In this document: positions 8,959-17,577 of the stretch, piece by piece | Position numbering within the stretch: the first letter of the stretch is position 1 | How the letters are laid out: each line of letters opens with the position of its first letter | Source of the DNA: Bacteroidota bacterium | GTDB lineage: Bacteria; Bacteroidota; Bacteroidia; Flavobacteriales_C; GCA-002722245 | Reading direction: 5' to 3' | DNA length: 34,263 nucleotides | NCBI GenBank assembly: GCA_026390935.1 | Contig: JAPLEZ010000065.1 | Coordinates: forward strand, 1-34,263 | The notes under the pieces: model-generated | What the model was told of the DNA's origin: nothing | Databases searched by the model: none | The model's input: the letters and a program-made list of their open reading frames with translations, nothing else | Position numbers and translations under genes: made by a program

Positions 8959-9783
8959 TTACAAAAAACGCAAAGGGTATTTTTGCAACTTCATTTTAAC
9001 AGAAGTATAGCAAAGTAAATTCTGTTCAGATTTGACTTTTTCCTTTTTCTTCTGGTAAAGAACATTTGTCAATTTAAGATTACCTACATAAAATTTAGTG
9101 AAAAGTGCACCTCCCCAACCAACTGCATTAATCACCAAAGCTTCTTTGAGAAATAGATAAACAACAAACCCTACCGACGCATTGAGAATAAGTGCCGTGA
9201 TTCCTTTTACAAAATAACCATTCAGCATCATTCCCGATCCTGGTATAATGGCCGATGCCAGAATAAAATGATTTTCCTGATCGGTTGTATCATTATGATT
9301 AATGTTAGCCAGACAACCCAAACATGCAAAAAGACTGTCGATTCTCAATAAATGCCCAAGATCCCCAGCAATCAGCGTATCATCGCCGATGTTCTGATAA
9401 ACGCGAAGAATTCTGCGCTCAACATACAAAGTATCCCGCTTCAACTCTTCCAACCGATTGAGGTAAAAAGAACTGTAATCCCTGTCATTATTAAGATGTG
9501 CGAGCAAAGAAGCATTCCACAAATACTTCCATTGCAAAGAATCAGGCAATAATTTATGATCTACCCTTTTTGCTTCTAAAAAAGTTTGAGCGTCATATCT
9601 GCCTTGTGCAAGGCAATAATTGAATTTCTTACAAATCAAAATGTTACGCAACGTATCATTAACAGAAGAAAAAATAGAATACTCTATTTTCATCAACTCT
9701 TCATCAATGTTTTCTTTAGCCTGAATTCTATCGCAGAATGCAAGACTCAGAATAAGGATAATAGTAATTCGCCACATCTTCAT
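8959..9783 (-). CDS. Exported/membrane protein with PGSG helix, unknown function
   Basis: About 274 residues from the ATG at 9783 (MKMWRITIILILSLAFCDRI), which gives a signal-like helix; an in-frame ATG at 9825 would add 14 polar residues and is less likely. It is the last gene of the mlaE operon, its start lying about 55 bases inside the preceding gene. The N-terminal ~165 residues are helical and polar (LLPDSLQWKYLWNASLLAHL, SFYLNRLEELKRDTLY), perhaps TPR-like. A glycine-containing membrane region follows: FILASAIIPGSGMMLNGYF, then two hydrophobic helices. The C-terminal tail is basic. The layout (signal, polar helical domain, PGxG membrane hairpin, basic tail) matches the preceding gene product, so the two may be distant relatives. 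The PGxGxxxxG motif is typical of DUF5683/TM2-like small membrane domains (by memory). Function unknown. Confidence 0.7.
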   Translation of the reverse strand: MKMWRITIILILSLAFCDRIQAKENIDEELMKIEYSIFSSVNDTLRNILICKKFNYCLAQGRYDAQTFLEAKRVDHKLLPDSLQWKYLWNASLLAHLNNDRDYSSFYLNRLEELKRDTLYVERRILRVYQNIGDDTLIAGDLGHLLRIDSLFACLGCLANINHNDTTDQENHFILASAIIPGSGMMLNGYFVKGITALILNASVGFVVYLFLKEALVINAVGWGGALFTKFYVGNLKLTNVLYQKKKEKVKSEQNLLCYTSVKMKLQKYPLRFL

Positions 9784-10516
9784 AGAATTGATTCTTGAGC
9801 ATGATTTTGTATTCCTTAAGATCATGATAACTTGAATAAATATTCGCTACATAAAATACACTCAGCAGTCCTAGTGAAAAAACACTATATGGATGCGTAA
9901 ACCCGAGTTTTGCAACACTTTCATAAGTTTGAAATCCGTACATAGAATGCATGAATAGAGTGTTGACAAAGGAGCGTTTCCTACCCCCATACAGCTTTCC
10001 TAATCCGGGCACCAATATCGACAAACCTGCAGCTGCATATGGGCTTCTATTGTCAATACGACGATATTTCACAAAGCTGTTTTTCAACTCAGGAGGCAAA
10101 TAACTACTATTGAAGGTTTGCGGATTTAGTCCCGCTTCATAATATCTATTTAAATAATTAAAAAAAAAATACTTGCTCTCATTGGCTTTCATCCAACCAA
10201 ACCATTCATCTCTTGTTTTTCCTTTCTCTTTAATATATCTCCAATTGGCATAGTTGATCATACATGTGTCTGCAAAAAAAAGAGTTGGACAAAGAAAAAC
10301 ATTTGCCCTGAACAGCGAATCATCAAAATACTGTAGATAATATTTCGATTTATAAAAACACAAGGAATCCTGATTGGCAGACACCGACAAGGAATTCAAA
10401 TAACAGAAGTGTTCTGCAGGCAATTTCTGCACTGATAAATGATTAATGAACTCTTTATTGATTTGAGCCGATAACTGCCATGAAAAAAAAACAAGAAAAA
10501 TGATGCTATTCCTCAT
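9728..10516 (-). CDS. Exported/membrane protein with PGLGKLYGG helix, unknown function
   Basis: 262 residues with an N-terminal signal peptide (MRNSIIFLVFFSWQLSAQ). A polar helical part of about 145 residues follows (LCFYKSKYYLQYFDDSLF, DEWFGWMKANESKYFFF). Then comes a hydrophobic region starting AAAGLSILVPGLGKLYGGRK, with further hydrophobic helices at MHSMYGFQTYESVA and VFSLGLLSVFYVANIYSSY. The PGLGKLYGGRKRS motif is the kind seen in DUF5683-like membrane proteins. The start overlaps the YidD-like gene by 11 bases, and its 3' end overlaps the next gene by about 55 bases, so the three are translationally linked. Its place next to a YidD-family protein and MlaEF suggests an envelope function, but nothing catalytic is visible. 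Confidence 0.72.
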   Translation of the reverse strand: MRNSIIFLVFFSWQLSAQINKEFINHLSVQKLPAEHFCYLNSLSVSANQDSLCFYKSKYYLQYFDDSLFRANVFLCPTLFFADTCMINYANWRYIKEKGKTRDEWFGWMKANESKYFFFNYLNRYYEAGLNPQTFNSSYLPPELKNSFVKYRRIDNRSPYAAAGLSILVPGLGKLYGGRKRSFVNTLFMHSMYGFQTYESVAKLGFTHPYSVFSLGLLSVFYVANIYSSYHDLKEYKIMLKNQFYEDVANYYYPYSESCILR

Positions 10517-10958
10517 CTCCGATAGAATTAATAACCTTGAGATCCTCCGAAATCTTGTATTCGGGATATTCGCTCATGATTCCTGTAAAGCAATTGTTCA
10601 ATTGATTGCAACCCTTTAAAATCCCAATGATCAGGCCTCTTTTCTCTATTTGTTTTTTGGTGTATTCTGAACAGGAAATGTGGTACACACAATTGGCCTG
10701 AATCTGTTCGGACAGCACTCGCTGATAAAAAAACAACAAGCCTGCTGAAAGATAACTCATAGGATTTACCTTTCCCATAAGTGTGCGTTGTTCCAGCGAC
10801 AAAATTTTTCTTTTGGCAGGAATATGAATGCTCGTCTCCGTGATGTTCTTATCGATAATAAGGCTCCCAACGTTCACCGGAACCTCTTGCTGCGCGTTAA
10901 CAATTTGAAAAGAGAGAAAGAAAAAAAAAGATATTTGAAATATATGCCATTTTCTCAT
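10506..10958 (-). CDS. yidD: YidD-family protein with N-terminal signal peptide
   Basis: 150 residues. Residues 1-23 form a signal peptide (MRKWHIFQISFFFFLSFQIVNAQ), and about 45 polar residues follow. The YidD domain spans about 66-125: FFYQRVLSEQIQANC, HISCSEYTKKQIEKRG, then GILKGCNQLNNC. The four cysteines (90, 96, 117, 123) and the SCSEY core are the family's hallmarks. Classical YidD is a short protein of some 70-90 residues encoded beside rnpA and yidC, and it aids YidC-dependent membrane insertion from the cytoplasmic side. Here the domain follows a signal peptide, which would place it in the periplasm or outer envelope, so the classical role should not be assumed. The start overlaps the mlaF stop by four bases; the end overlaps the next gene by 11. 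Confidence 0.8.
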   Translation of the reverse strand: MRKWHIFQISFFFFLSFQIVNAQQEVPVNVGSLIIDKNITETSIHIPAKRKILSLEQRTLMGKVNPMSYLSAGLLFFYQRVLSEQIQANCVYHISCSEYTKKQIEKRGLIIGILKGCNQLNNCFTGIMSEYPEYKISEDLKVINSIGDEE

Positions 10959-11710
10959 TTTCTGAAATCCTTAAATTCCTTCATAAAAGTAGAAGCATAA
11001 ACAAAATCACACAACTCTTTATTATCGGCTTTTAGCAAGTCGTTGCGCTTACCTTCCCACCATTTTTGTCCGCTAAAAATAAAAAAGATATTATCGGAAA
11101 TTTCCATCACCGAGTTCATGTCGTGAGAAATAACAACCGTTGTCATGTTGTATTCCAAAGTAATTTCTCTGATCAGGTTATCAATAACTATAGAGGTTTG
11201 AGGATCTAAACCTGAGTTAGGCTCATCACAAAACAAATACTTCGGATTCATGGCGATGGCACGTGCAATGGCCACCCGCTTTTTCATCCCACCGCTTATT
11301 TCGTCAGGAAAAAGTTTATTGGAATTTGGGAGATTTACCCTTTTCAAACAAAAATTGGCGCGATCCAATCTTTCGGATTTGCTCATATTAGTGAACATTT
11401 CCAATGGAAAGGCCACATTTTCTTCTACTGTAAGTGAATCAAACAATGCTCCACCTTGGAAAAGCATACCAATTTCCTTTCTCAATTCTTTCTTCTGCTC
11501 GTAATCCATGTCAGTGAAATTCCTACCATCGTACCATATTTCACCACCGTCGGTCTCCACTAAACCTACAAGACATTTTAACAATACTGATTTCCCGGCG
11601 CCACTCTGACCAATTACCATGTTCACTTTGCCAGTTTCCAAATACATGGACACTTCGGAAATAATCTTTCTGTCGCCAAAAACCTTGGATATGTTGCCAA
11701 TCTCTATCAT
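10955..11710 (-). CDS. mlaF: MlaF-type ABC transporter ATP-binding protein
   Basis: 251-residue ATPase of a MCE/Mla-type phospholipid transporter, working with the permease encoded just upstream. Motifs in order: Walker A GQSGAGKS at residues 34-41, the Q-loop in LFQGGALFDSLTVEENVAFP, the signature ISGGMKKRVAIARAIA, Walker B YLFCDEPNSGLDP and the H-loop VVISHDMNSV. The GGALFDSLTVxENVxFPL phrase and the ISGGMxKRVxxARAI signature are characteristic of the MlaF/Ttg2A subfamily. In E. coli MlaFEDB moves phospholipids between inner and outer membrane to keep outer-membrane asymmetry. The start directly follows the mlaE stop, so translation is coupled. No mlaD (MCE substrate-binding subunit) follows; the next gene is the YidD-like one. 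Confidence 0.92.
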   Translation of the reverse strand: MIEIGNISKVFGDRKIISEVSMYLETGKVNMVIGQSGAGKSVLLKCLVGLVETDGGEIWYDGRNFTDMDYEQKKELRKEIGMLFQGGALFDSLTVEENVAFPLEMFTNMSKSERLDRANFCLKRVNLPNSNKLFPDEISGGMKKRVAIARAIAMNPKYLFCDEPNSGLDPQTSIVIDNLIREITLEYNMTTVVISHDMNSVMEISDNIFFIFSGQKWWEGKRNDLLKADNKELCDFVYASTFMKEFKDFRK

Positions 11711-12481
11711 TTAATTCAAAAGTAATTTAGTCAGAATGAGGTTGAACAAAATAATCACAATAGTACTGTAAACCACTGCTTTAGTACTCGATCTCCCCAC
11801 TTCTAGCGCCCCTCCTTTAGCGTTGTATCCGTGATAGGCCGAAACAGAAGTGAGTATAAATGCAAATACCACGGTTTTAGTGAGCGCATAAACGATATAG
11901 TAAGGAACAAAACCATACTGCAAGCCATAAATGTATTTATTGGTAGAAACAGAATCAGTAATTAAAGTAGCCAGATAGCCGCCAAAAATTCCTAAAGTCA
12001 TACTTGCCAGAATGAGGAAAGGAATAATAAGCACGCCAGCAACAATTTTAGGTAAAACCAAATGATTAACCGGATTAACACCCATAATTTGCAAAGCATC
12101 AATTTGTTCGGTAACTCTCATTGTTCCCAATTCAGAAGCAATGCTGGAACCTACCTTACCTACCAAAATCAAACAAATTATAGTAGGGGAAAACTCCAAA
12201 AGCATAGAATCACGTGTGGCAACTCCTTCGGCATAAGCCGGTATTAATGGATTTTCAAAGTTGTATGCGCTTTGAATTAAGATAACGGCACCCATGAAAA
12301 GAGAGAGAATAGAAACAAGAGCCAAAGAATCTACCCCGATGAGTTCAATTTCAACGCTGAGCCTCTTAAAAAATATTTTCATTTTCTCGGGTTTCGTGAA
12401 CGCCTTACGCAGCATTAGGAAGTAAGCCCCTAAGTGTGTTAAAATATTAATCATCCGAGCATTTTTACCAAAAATAGACAT
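11711..12481 (-). CDS. mlaE: MlaE-family ABC transporter permease
   Basis: 256 residues with five or so hydrophobic segments. The family core is visible: FSPTIICLILVGKVGSSIASELGTMRVTEQIDALQIMGVNP (described here as two blocks, LVGKVGSSIASELGTMRVTE and QIDALQIMGVNP), then LVLPKIVAGVLIIPFL. It forms the inner-membrane channel subunit for a phospholipid transporter with MlaF, whose gene abuts it. It is the first gene of the minus-strand operon and is separated by 49 bases from the divergently read lipoprotein gene at 12531. The N-terminal Met at 12481 gives a short cytoplasmic lead (MSIFGKNARMINI); an internal Met ten residues in is also possible. Confidence 0.92.
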   Translation of the reverse strand: MSIFGKNARMINILTHLGAYFLMLRKAFTKPEKMKIFFKRLSVEIELIGVDSLALVSILSLFMGAVILIQSAYNFENPLIPAYAEGVATRDSMLLEFSPTIICLILVGKVGSSIASELGTMRVTEQIDALQIMGVNPVNHLVLPKIVAGVLIIPFLILASMTLGIFGGYLATLITDSVSTNKYIYGLQYGFVPYYIVYALTKTVVFAFILTSVSAYHGYNAKGGALEVGRSSTKAVVYSTIVIILFNLILTKLLLN

Positions 12482-12530
12482 TATTTAGAAAATCATTTTA
12501 CTAAATTTACGATGTTATAAACCTTGTCGT

Positions 12531-12668
12531 ATGGAAAAGATAATTGCTTTGTGTTTTTGCTGCATGGTAATGTTATTTGGATGCAAGGTTTTTAAAAAAG
12601 ATAAGTGCAGTGATTGTCCGTCATTCAACAAAAGCAATGAGAAACTGGAAAGAGTTGAGAAAATATAG
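12531..12668 (+). CDS. Small lipoprotein (45 residues)
   Basis: A short reading frame: ATG at 12531, TAG at 12666. The product begins MEKIIALCFCCMVMLFGCKV, a lipoprotein signal with lipobox L-F-G-C and acceptor Cys18. The mature part is only 28 residues, polar, with a Cys pair (KDKCSDCPSFNKS). It overlaps the start of the next gene (ATG 12637) by 32 bases, in another frame, suggesting translational coupling. Small lipoproteins of this type are common before other genes in Bacteroidota, but I cannot name a family. The clear lipobox is the main reason to believe in it. Confidence 0.6.
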   Translation: MEKIIALCFCCMVMLFGCKVFKKDKCSDCPSFNKSNEKLERVEKI

Positions 12669-13269
12669 CAGTCGGGCGGACTTTTACAAACGTTTACCTG
12701 CTCAATCGATTGTTTTTGTGCACTCTTTAACTAGAGGGCAAGAATTTGACCTGAACATTACCGAACCTCGAAAAGGACGATTGGGCTGCTTCAGCAGATC
12801 ACGCTCAAAACCCTTAACCATAGAGCTCAACAGAGATTTAACGCCATATTTTTTATTGATAGTTTTTTTACACGAATGGGCGCATCTTGTTACTTGGAAC
12901 GAATACGGTTCCCGCGTTCAGCCACACGGTCAAGAATGGAAAGACAATTTCAAGAAAATCTTGAATAAACTACAAAAAAACACTCGTCTGCCTGTTGTAC
13001 TTAGACAAGCCATTGATTTAGAAGCCGACAATTTAAAAGCGAATATATACAGCAATCACATTTTGCTGAATGCCATTAAAATTGCCGATAAGCACAAACC
13101 GCAAACCGTTTTGCATGAATTGCCATTTAACAGTCATTTCAAGCTTACAGAGCGTACTGAGGTTTTTCGCAAAAAAGAAAAAATACGAGTACGTTACAAA
13201 TGCTATAATCTAGGCAACAAAAGATGGTACACCATTTATGCTTCTACTCCCGTGGAGCAAATAAATTAA
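12637..13269 (+). CDS. SprT-like zinc metalloprotease-domain protein
   Basis: About 210 residues from the ATG at 12637 (MRNWKELRKYSSRADFYKRL). A longer version would need a TTG at 12577 inside the preceding lipoprotein gene and adds 20 residues without family features. The domain matches SprT-like proteins: LTIELNRDLTPYFLLIVFLHEWAHL, with the zinc motif HEWAH at residues 79-83, then a further His in VQPHGQEWKDNF as likely third ligand. The C-terminal part carries a strand-rich section (KIRVRYKCYNLGNKRWYTIY). Eukaryotic SPRTN cleaves DNA-protein crosslinks; bacterial SprT proteins are largely uncharacterised, so the substrate is unknown. It is followed after one base by the barrel gene. Confidence 0.85.
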   Translation: MRNWKELRKYSSRADFYKRLPAQSIVFVHSLTRGQEFDLNITEPRKGRLGCFSRSRSKPLTIELNRDLTPYFLLIVFLHEWAHLVTWNEYGSRVQPHGQEWKDNFKKILNKLQKNTRLPVVLRQAIDLEADNLKANIYSNHILLNAIKIADKHKPQTVLHELPFNSHFKLTERTEVFRKKEKIRVRYKCYNLGNKRWYTIYASTPVEQIN

Positions 13270-13270
13270 A

Positions 13271-14473
13271 ATGGAAATCTTTGAAACAAACGCATCTCTC
13301 CTCTGCCTCCTTCTACTTTTTCCCTTTTTTTTAACCGCTCAAAACGACAGTACAGTCCGGGAAGTTGACCTCATTGATATAGCACGCAAAACATTGGGCA
13401 TCAAAGAAATCCCAAACAAGGATACGATCAAGGAAGACTCTACCGTATACATCGCAGTGCTTCCCGCCTTGGGTTACGCCATTCAAACTGGATTTACCGC
13501 CGTGATCATCTCCAACTTTTCATTTTATGCAGGAAAGGACAGAAAGACCAATATTTCTACCATCAACGCAATTGCTGAGTACTCGGAACTCAACCAAATC
13601 CTGGTGCCCATCAACCTGAACATCTGGTCAAAAGGAAATAAATGGAATTTCTCCGGCGACTGGCGCTATTATAATTATAACGCTTTCAATTACGGACTGG
13701 GTGGTAGCAGTACTGTTTCCAATGAGATGCTAGTGTATTATGATTACATAAGAGTGTATCAGCTGGCTTTAAAGAGAATTGCCCATAACTTCCTGGGAGG
13801 CATAGGCTATAACCTTGATTATCATTACAAAATTCGTGAAAAGGATCCTGAAAGTCAGCCCGACAACCATTTCAAAAATTATGGAAACGGACCACAAACA
13901 GTATCCTCCGGATGGTCGGCCAATTTACTTTACGACATTCGGAAAAATTCCAATGCCCCTGTAGCCGGCGAATATTTCGGAAATGCTATCTTCCGCGACA
14001 ACCGTACTTTTTTAGGCAGCGATAACAACTGGCAATCGCTTTTTACAGATTTCAGAACTTATATTGCCCTTCCTTCAAAAACAAAAAACATATTGGCCTT
14101 TTGGAGTTATAATATTTTTACTTTGGCGGGAAAACCGCCTTACTTCGATCTCCCAAGCACCGGATGGGACAGTTATACCAACGCAGCACGACAATTCCGT
14201 CAGGGAAGGTACATAGGAAAACACCTGATGTACCTGGAAACAGAATATCGTTTTAAAATATCCAGGAACGGGCTCTTTAATGGCGCCCTATTCGCCAACG
14301 TGCAAAGCGTAGCAGAATGGCCGAGCAACCAGTTTAAAAAAATAATTCCAGGCATTGGTTGTGGATTGCGCACCAAACTTAACAAGCGCTCCAATGTTAA
14401 CCTTTTGGTAAGCTACGGAATAGCAACTGATGGCTCAAAAGGATTTTTCTTTAACCTGGGCGAAGTATTTTAA
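13271..14473 (+). CDS. BamA/TamA-like outer-membrane barrel protein
   Basis: 400 residues. The N-terminus (MEIFETNASLLCLLLLFPFFLTAQ) is a signal peptide. After a 50-residue linker the protein consists of barrel-like strands. Features of the BamA/TamA or surface-antigen type include ILVPINLNIWSKGNKWNFSG, LLYDIRKNSNAPVAGEYFG and NNWQSLFTDFRTYIALPSKT, with GIGCGLRTKLNKRSNVNLLV and GFFFNLGEVF at the end. No POTRA domains are visible; the protein is short compared with true BamA (800 residues or so), so it is a barrel-only relative rather than the assembly factor. The start is one base after the SprT-like stop, so they are co-transcribed. Role unknown. Confidence 0.75.
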   Translation: MEIFETNASLLCLLLLFPFFLTAQNDSTVREVDLIDIARKTLGIKEIPNKDTIKEDSTVYIAVLPALGYAIQTGFTAVIISNFSFYAGKDRKTNISTINAIAEYSELNQILVPINLNIWSKGNKWNFSGDWRYYNYNAFNYGLGGSSTVSNEMLVYYDYIRVYQLALKRIAHNFLGGIGYNLDYHYKIREKDPESQPDNHFKNYGNGPQTVSSGWSANLLYDIRKNSNAPVAGEYFGNAIFRDNRTFLGSDNNWQSLFTDFRTYIALPSKTKNILAFWSYNIFTLAGKPPYFDLPSTGWDSYTNAARQFRQGRYIGKHLMYLETEYRFKISRNGLFNGALFANVQSVAEWPSNQFKKIIPGIGCGLRTKLNKRSNVNLLVSYGIATDGSKGFFFNLGEVF

Positions 14474-14545
14474 TGCAGATTTGAGCGCGTTTTCCAAGCA
14501 ATTTTAATACTTTAGTTTCCCTAAAGAAAAAACGACAATCGATAA

Positions 14546-15634
14546 ATGAAAAACAACTACTGTATTATCATGGCCGGAGGGATCGGAAGCAGGTTCTGGC
14601 CAATTAGCAAAAGTTCAAAACCAAAACAGTTTCTTGATATTTTAAACGTAGGCAAAACCCTTTTGCAACTAACGTTTGAAAGAATTGAAAAAGTTTGTCC
14701 GAAAGAAAATATATTCATTGTAGCAAATGTTGAATACAAAGAATTAATTCAAGAACAATTGCCCAATATCGATGAAAGTCGAATCTTATGCGAACCGCAG
14801 CGAAGAAATACCGCTCCATGTGTAGCCTACGCTTCTCATAAAATTGCAGCACTTAATCCTGAGGCTCGACTAATCATCGCCCCTTCAGATCACCTTATTT
14901 TGAAAGAAGATGTATTTACAGAGGTTTTAAAAACCGCTTTGAATGCATGTTCCATGGATGATTGTTTGGTTACTTTAGGCATTGAGCCTAACCGTCCAGA
15001 TACAGGATATGGCTACATTCAAGCCACAGACGAATCATTTAAATTCGAATCGAAACTCAAAAAAGTGAAAACTTTCACCGAAAAACCTAACCTTGAAATG
15101 GCTAAGTTTTTTCTTCAAAGCGGTGATTTTTCATGGAATAGCGGGATTTTCATTTGGTCGGCAAAAAGCATCATCACCGCTTTGGAAAAACACCTTCCAG
15201 AAATCAACAACATTTTTAAAGAAGGCAAAAACGCATACAATACCCCACAGGAAGAGGCATTTATTATTAAAGCATATTCAGAATGCACCAACATTTCCAT
15301 TGATTATGGAATTATGGAAAAAGCAAAGAATATGTATGTATTGCCTTGTGAATTCGGCTGGACGGATTTAGGTACTTGGGGTTCAGTGTATGAGCATCTC
15401 GACAAGGACGACAAAGGAAATGCAGTGATTGGAAAAAATGTAAAAGTGTACAATTCCGAAAACAATATTTTCAATGTATCTAACGGGAAACTTGTTGTGG
15501 TTAGCGGATTGAACGATTTTATTATTGTTGACTCCGACAATGTTTTATTGATTTGTCCTAAAGGAGATGAACAACAAATCAAACAATTTGTGAACGATGT
15601 GAGCTCCGATGCAAAACTTAAAAAATACTTATAA
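14546..15634 (+). CDS. manC: Mannose-1-phosphate guanylyltransferase
   Basis: 362 residues. It makes GDP-mannose from mannose-1-phosphate and GTP, feeding polysaccharide and glycoprotein synthesis. The nucleotide-binding signature is [20 protein letters not shown] at residues 9-28, and the catalytic FTEKP box is at 177-181 (TFTEKP). Further family segments are [16 protein letters not shown] and IAPSDHLI, then [20 protein letters not shown] and [13 protein letters not shown]. The protein has only the transferase and left-handed helix part and lacks the phosphomannose isomerase domain of the ~470-residue bifunctional form. It is two bases upstream of fumC, a likely two-gene transcript although the functions are unrelated. 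Confidence 0.95.
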   Translation: MKNNYCIIMAGGIGSRFWPISKSSKPKQFLDILNVGKTLLQLTFERIEKVCPKENIFIVANVEYKELIQEQLPNIDESRILCEPQRRNTAPCVAYASHKIAALNPEARLIIAPSDHLILKEDVFTEVLKTALNACSMDDCLVTLGIEPNRPDTGYGYIQATDESFKFESKLKKVKTFTEKPNLEMAKFFLQSGDFSWNSGIFIWSAKSIITALEKHLPEINNIFKEGKNAYNTPQEEAFIIKAYSECTNISIDYGIMEKAKNMYVLPCEFGWTDLGTWGSVYEHLDKDDKGNAVIGKNVKVYNSENNIFNVSNGKLVVVSGLNDFIIVDSDNVLLICPKGDEQQIKQFVNDVSSDAKLKKYL

Positions 15635-15636
15635 TC

Positions 15637-17031
15637 ATGGAATACAGAATCGAAAAAGACACCTTGGGTGAAGTAAAAGTTCCTGCCGATAAATACTGGG
15701 CAGCACAAACACAGCGATCTATAGAGAATTTTAAAATTGGCGGCAATCAAATGCCAATTGAAATTATTCGTGCCTTCGCTTACTTGAAAAAAGCTGCTGC
15801 TCAAACCAATGAAACGCTTGGTGCTCTTGCAAAAGACAAATCAGATGCTATTGCCACTGTTTGCGATGAAATACTTTCAGGAAAATTAGATGATCAGTTT
15901 CCATTAGTAGTGTGGCAAACTGGATCAGGGACTCAATCCAATATGAACGTGAATGAAGTGATTGCCAATCGTGCACACGTCATTTTAGGCAATCAACTGG
16001 GCAAAGGAGAAAAACTTTTGAATGCCAATGACGACGTGAACAAATCACAATCTTCTAATGACACTTTCCCTACTGCAATGCACATTGCGGCATACAAAAT
16101 AGTGTTGGAAAACACCATTCCAGGCGTAAAAAAACTCAGAGATTGCCTCGCAGCAAAATCAAAAGAAATGAAAAACGTGGTGAAAATTGGCAGAACGCAT
16201 TTTATGGATGCTACACCTCTTACCCTCGGACAAGAGTTCAGTGGCTACGTATCGCAATTGGATCATGGCTTAAAAGCTTTAAATAACACACTGGCTCATC
16301 TTTCTGAATTGGCTTTGGGTGGAACTGCTGTAGGCACAGGAATCAACACCCCAAAAGGCTATGCAGAATTGGTAGCAAAAAACATTGCTCAACTTACAGG
16401 TCATCCTTTTGTTACTGCTGAAAATAAATTTGAATCGCTAGCCGCTCATGATGCCATAGTGGAAACTCACGGTGCCTTGAAACAGCTATCTGTAAGCCTA
16501 ATGAAAATCGCGAGCGACATCAGAATGCTTTGTTCTGGTCCGCGTTCAGGCATTGGTGAAATCACCATTCCTGCCAACGAACCGGGATCTTCCATTATGC
16601 CGGGAAAAGAAAATCCAACACAATGTGAGGCCCTCACTATGGTGTGCTGCCAAGTTTTAGGAAATGACGTTGCTATCTCTGTAGGTGGAATGAATGGACA
16701 TTTTGAATTGAATGTTTTCAAACCTTTAATGATTTTCAATTTCCTCAACTCTGCAAGATTGATTGGTGATGCTTGCGTTTCCTTTACCGACAACTGCGCC
16801 GTTGGAATTCAACCAAACACACAAAGAGTTCAGGAACACTTGAACAACTCTTTAATGCTTGTTACTGCTTTGAACACCAAAATTGGGTATTACAAAGCTG
16901 CAGAGATAGCCCAAACAGCTCATAAAAATGGCACAACTTTAAAACAGGAAGCTGTAAGATTGGGCTACTTAAAACCGGAAGAATTTGATGAATGGGTTAG
17001 ACCTGAAAAAATGATTGGATCTTTGGATTAA
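15637..17031 (+). CDS. fumC: Fumarate hydratase, class II
   Basis: 464 residues, the normal length for class II, iron-independent fumarase, which interconverts fumarate and malate in the TCA cycle. The start [20 protein letters not shown] and the [15 protein letters not shown] segment match the family N-terminus. Active-site elements: [49 protein letters not shown], and the mobile loop [13 protein letters not shown] with catalytic Ser319. The C-terminal tail [16 protein letters not shown] is typical. It follows manC with a two-base gap. No lesion is seen. Confidence 0.97.
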   Translation: MEYRIEKDTLGEVKVPADKYWAAQTQRSIENFKIGGNQMPIEIIRAFAYLKKAAAQTNETLGALAKDKSDAIATVCDEILSGKLDDQFPLVVWQTGSGTQSNMNVNEVIANRAHVILGNQLGKGEKLLNANDDVNKSQSSNDTFPTAMHIAAYKIVLENTIPGVKKLRDCLAAKSKEMKNVVKIGRTHFMDATPLTLGQEFSGYVSQLDHGLKALNNTLAHLSELALGGTAVGTGINTPKGYAELVAKNIAQLTGHPFVTAENKFESLAAHDAIVETHGALKQLSVSLMKIASDIRMLCSGPRSGIGEITIPANEPGSSIMPGKENPTQCEALTMVCCQVLGNDVAISVGGMNGHFELNVFKPLMIFNFLNSARLIGDACVSFTDNCAVGIQPNTQRVQEHLNNSLMLVTALNTKIGYYKAAEIAQTAHKNGTTLKQEAVRLGYLKPEEFDEWVRPEKMIGSLD

Positions 17032-17070
17032 AATAGATTTAGTATTTTAAAGAAACACACAAACCCAATT

Positions 17071-17526
17071 ATGAAAAAAATTATTCCCGCACTTTTGTTC
17101 TGCTTTGCAAGTTCGTTGTCTTATGCTCAAGTGATTGGAGTGGGACTTGGAAATGGCGGTTTAAACATCAAAAGTGATCCTGAAAAAAGACTCGGACTGA
17201 TAGGTCGCGTTGGATTAGGAACCGGAAATAATTGGTATACCGTGAGCCCCAATATCAGTGGTATTATGCGCGTTTTTACTTCTGATAATGCAAAGCCTTA
17301 TTTTGGCATTGGTATGGGCACATCTTTTACGCATACCAACACTAGTAATTCTGTAGCTTATAACACTTTCATTCCCATTGGTGTTGAAGTATTTCCCTTG
17401 GGAAATAAAAGAATGAGTGTTACAGTTGAATCTGGCGTAGGAATGAGCTCTTTTAACAACAGTTTCTTTTACAGTGGATTCCGCGGACTTCTGGAGTTTA
17501 CTTTTTATGTAGGTTCTCAGAAATAG
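17071..17526 (+). CDS. Small exported outer-membrane barrel-like protein
   Basis: 151 residues with a signal peptide (MKKIIPALLFCFASSLSYAQ). The mature protein is made of short amphipathic strands with glycines: VIGVGLGNGGLNI, GLIGRVGLGTGNNWYTVSPN, KPYFGIGMGTSFTH, and FIPIGVEVFPLGNKRMSVTV, ending FRGLLEFTFYVGSQK. This pattern fits an eight-stranded OmpA/OmpX-like or similar small barrel. There is no PAL-binding domain or lipobox. It stands 39 bases after fumC and before a strong terminator, so it may end the manC-fumC transcript or have its own promoter. No specific function can be given. Confidence 0.72.
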   Translation: MKKIIPALLFCFASSLSYAQVIGVGLGNGGLNIKSDPEKRLGLIGRVGLGTGNNWYTVSPNISGIMRVFTSDNAKPYFGIGMGTSFTHTNTSNSVAYNTFIPIGVEVFPLGNKRMSVTVESGVGMSSFNNSFFYSGFRGLLEFTFYVGSQK

Positions 17527-17545
17527 AAATAAAAAAATACAATGT

Positions 17546-17577
17546 AAAAGCCCATGACAAAATCATGGGCTTTTTTT
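17546..17577. terminator. Bidirectional intrinsic terminator between the 17071 gene and murF
   Basis: Perfect 12-base stem: AAAAGCCCATGA (17546-17557), loop CAAAA, TCATGGGCTTTT (17563-17574), followed by more T to 17577 on the plus strand. On the minus strand the hairpin is followed by TTTTACATTG, a weaker T run. It lies between converging genes and touches the murF stop codon (17576-17578), so it probably serves both directions, more strongly the plus strand. Confidence 0.9.

Noticed and set aside
8959-8990. GCAAA...TTTGC hairpin between convergent genes at 8954/8959
   Set aside because: A five-base stem inside a coding end with a poor T tract; not supportable as a terminator.
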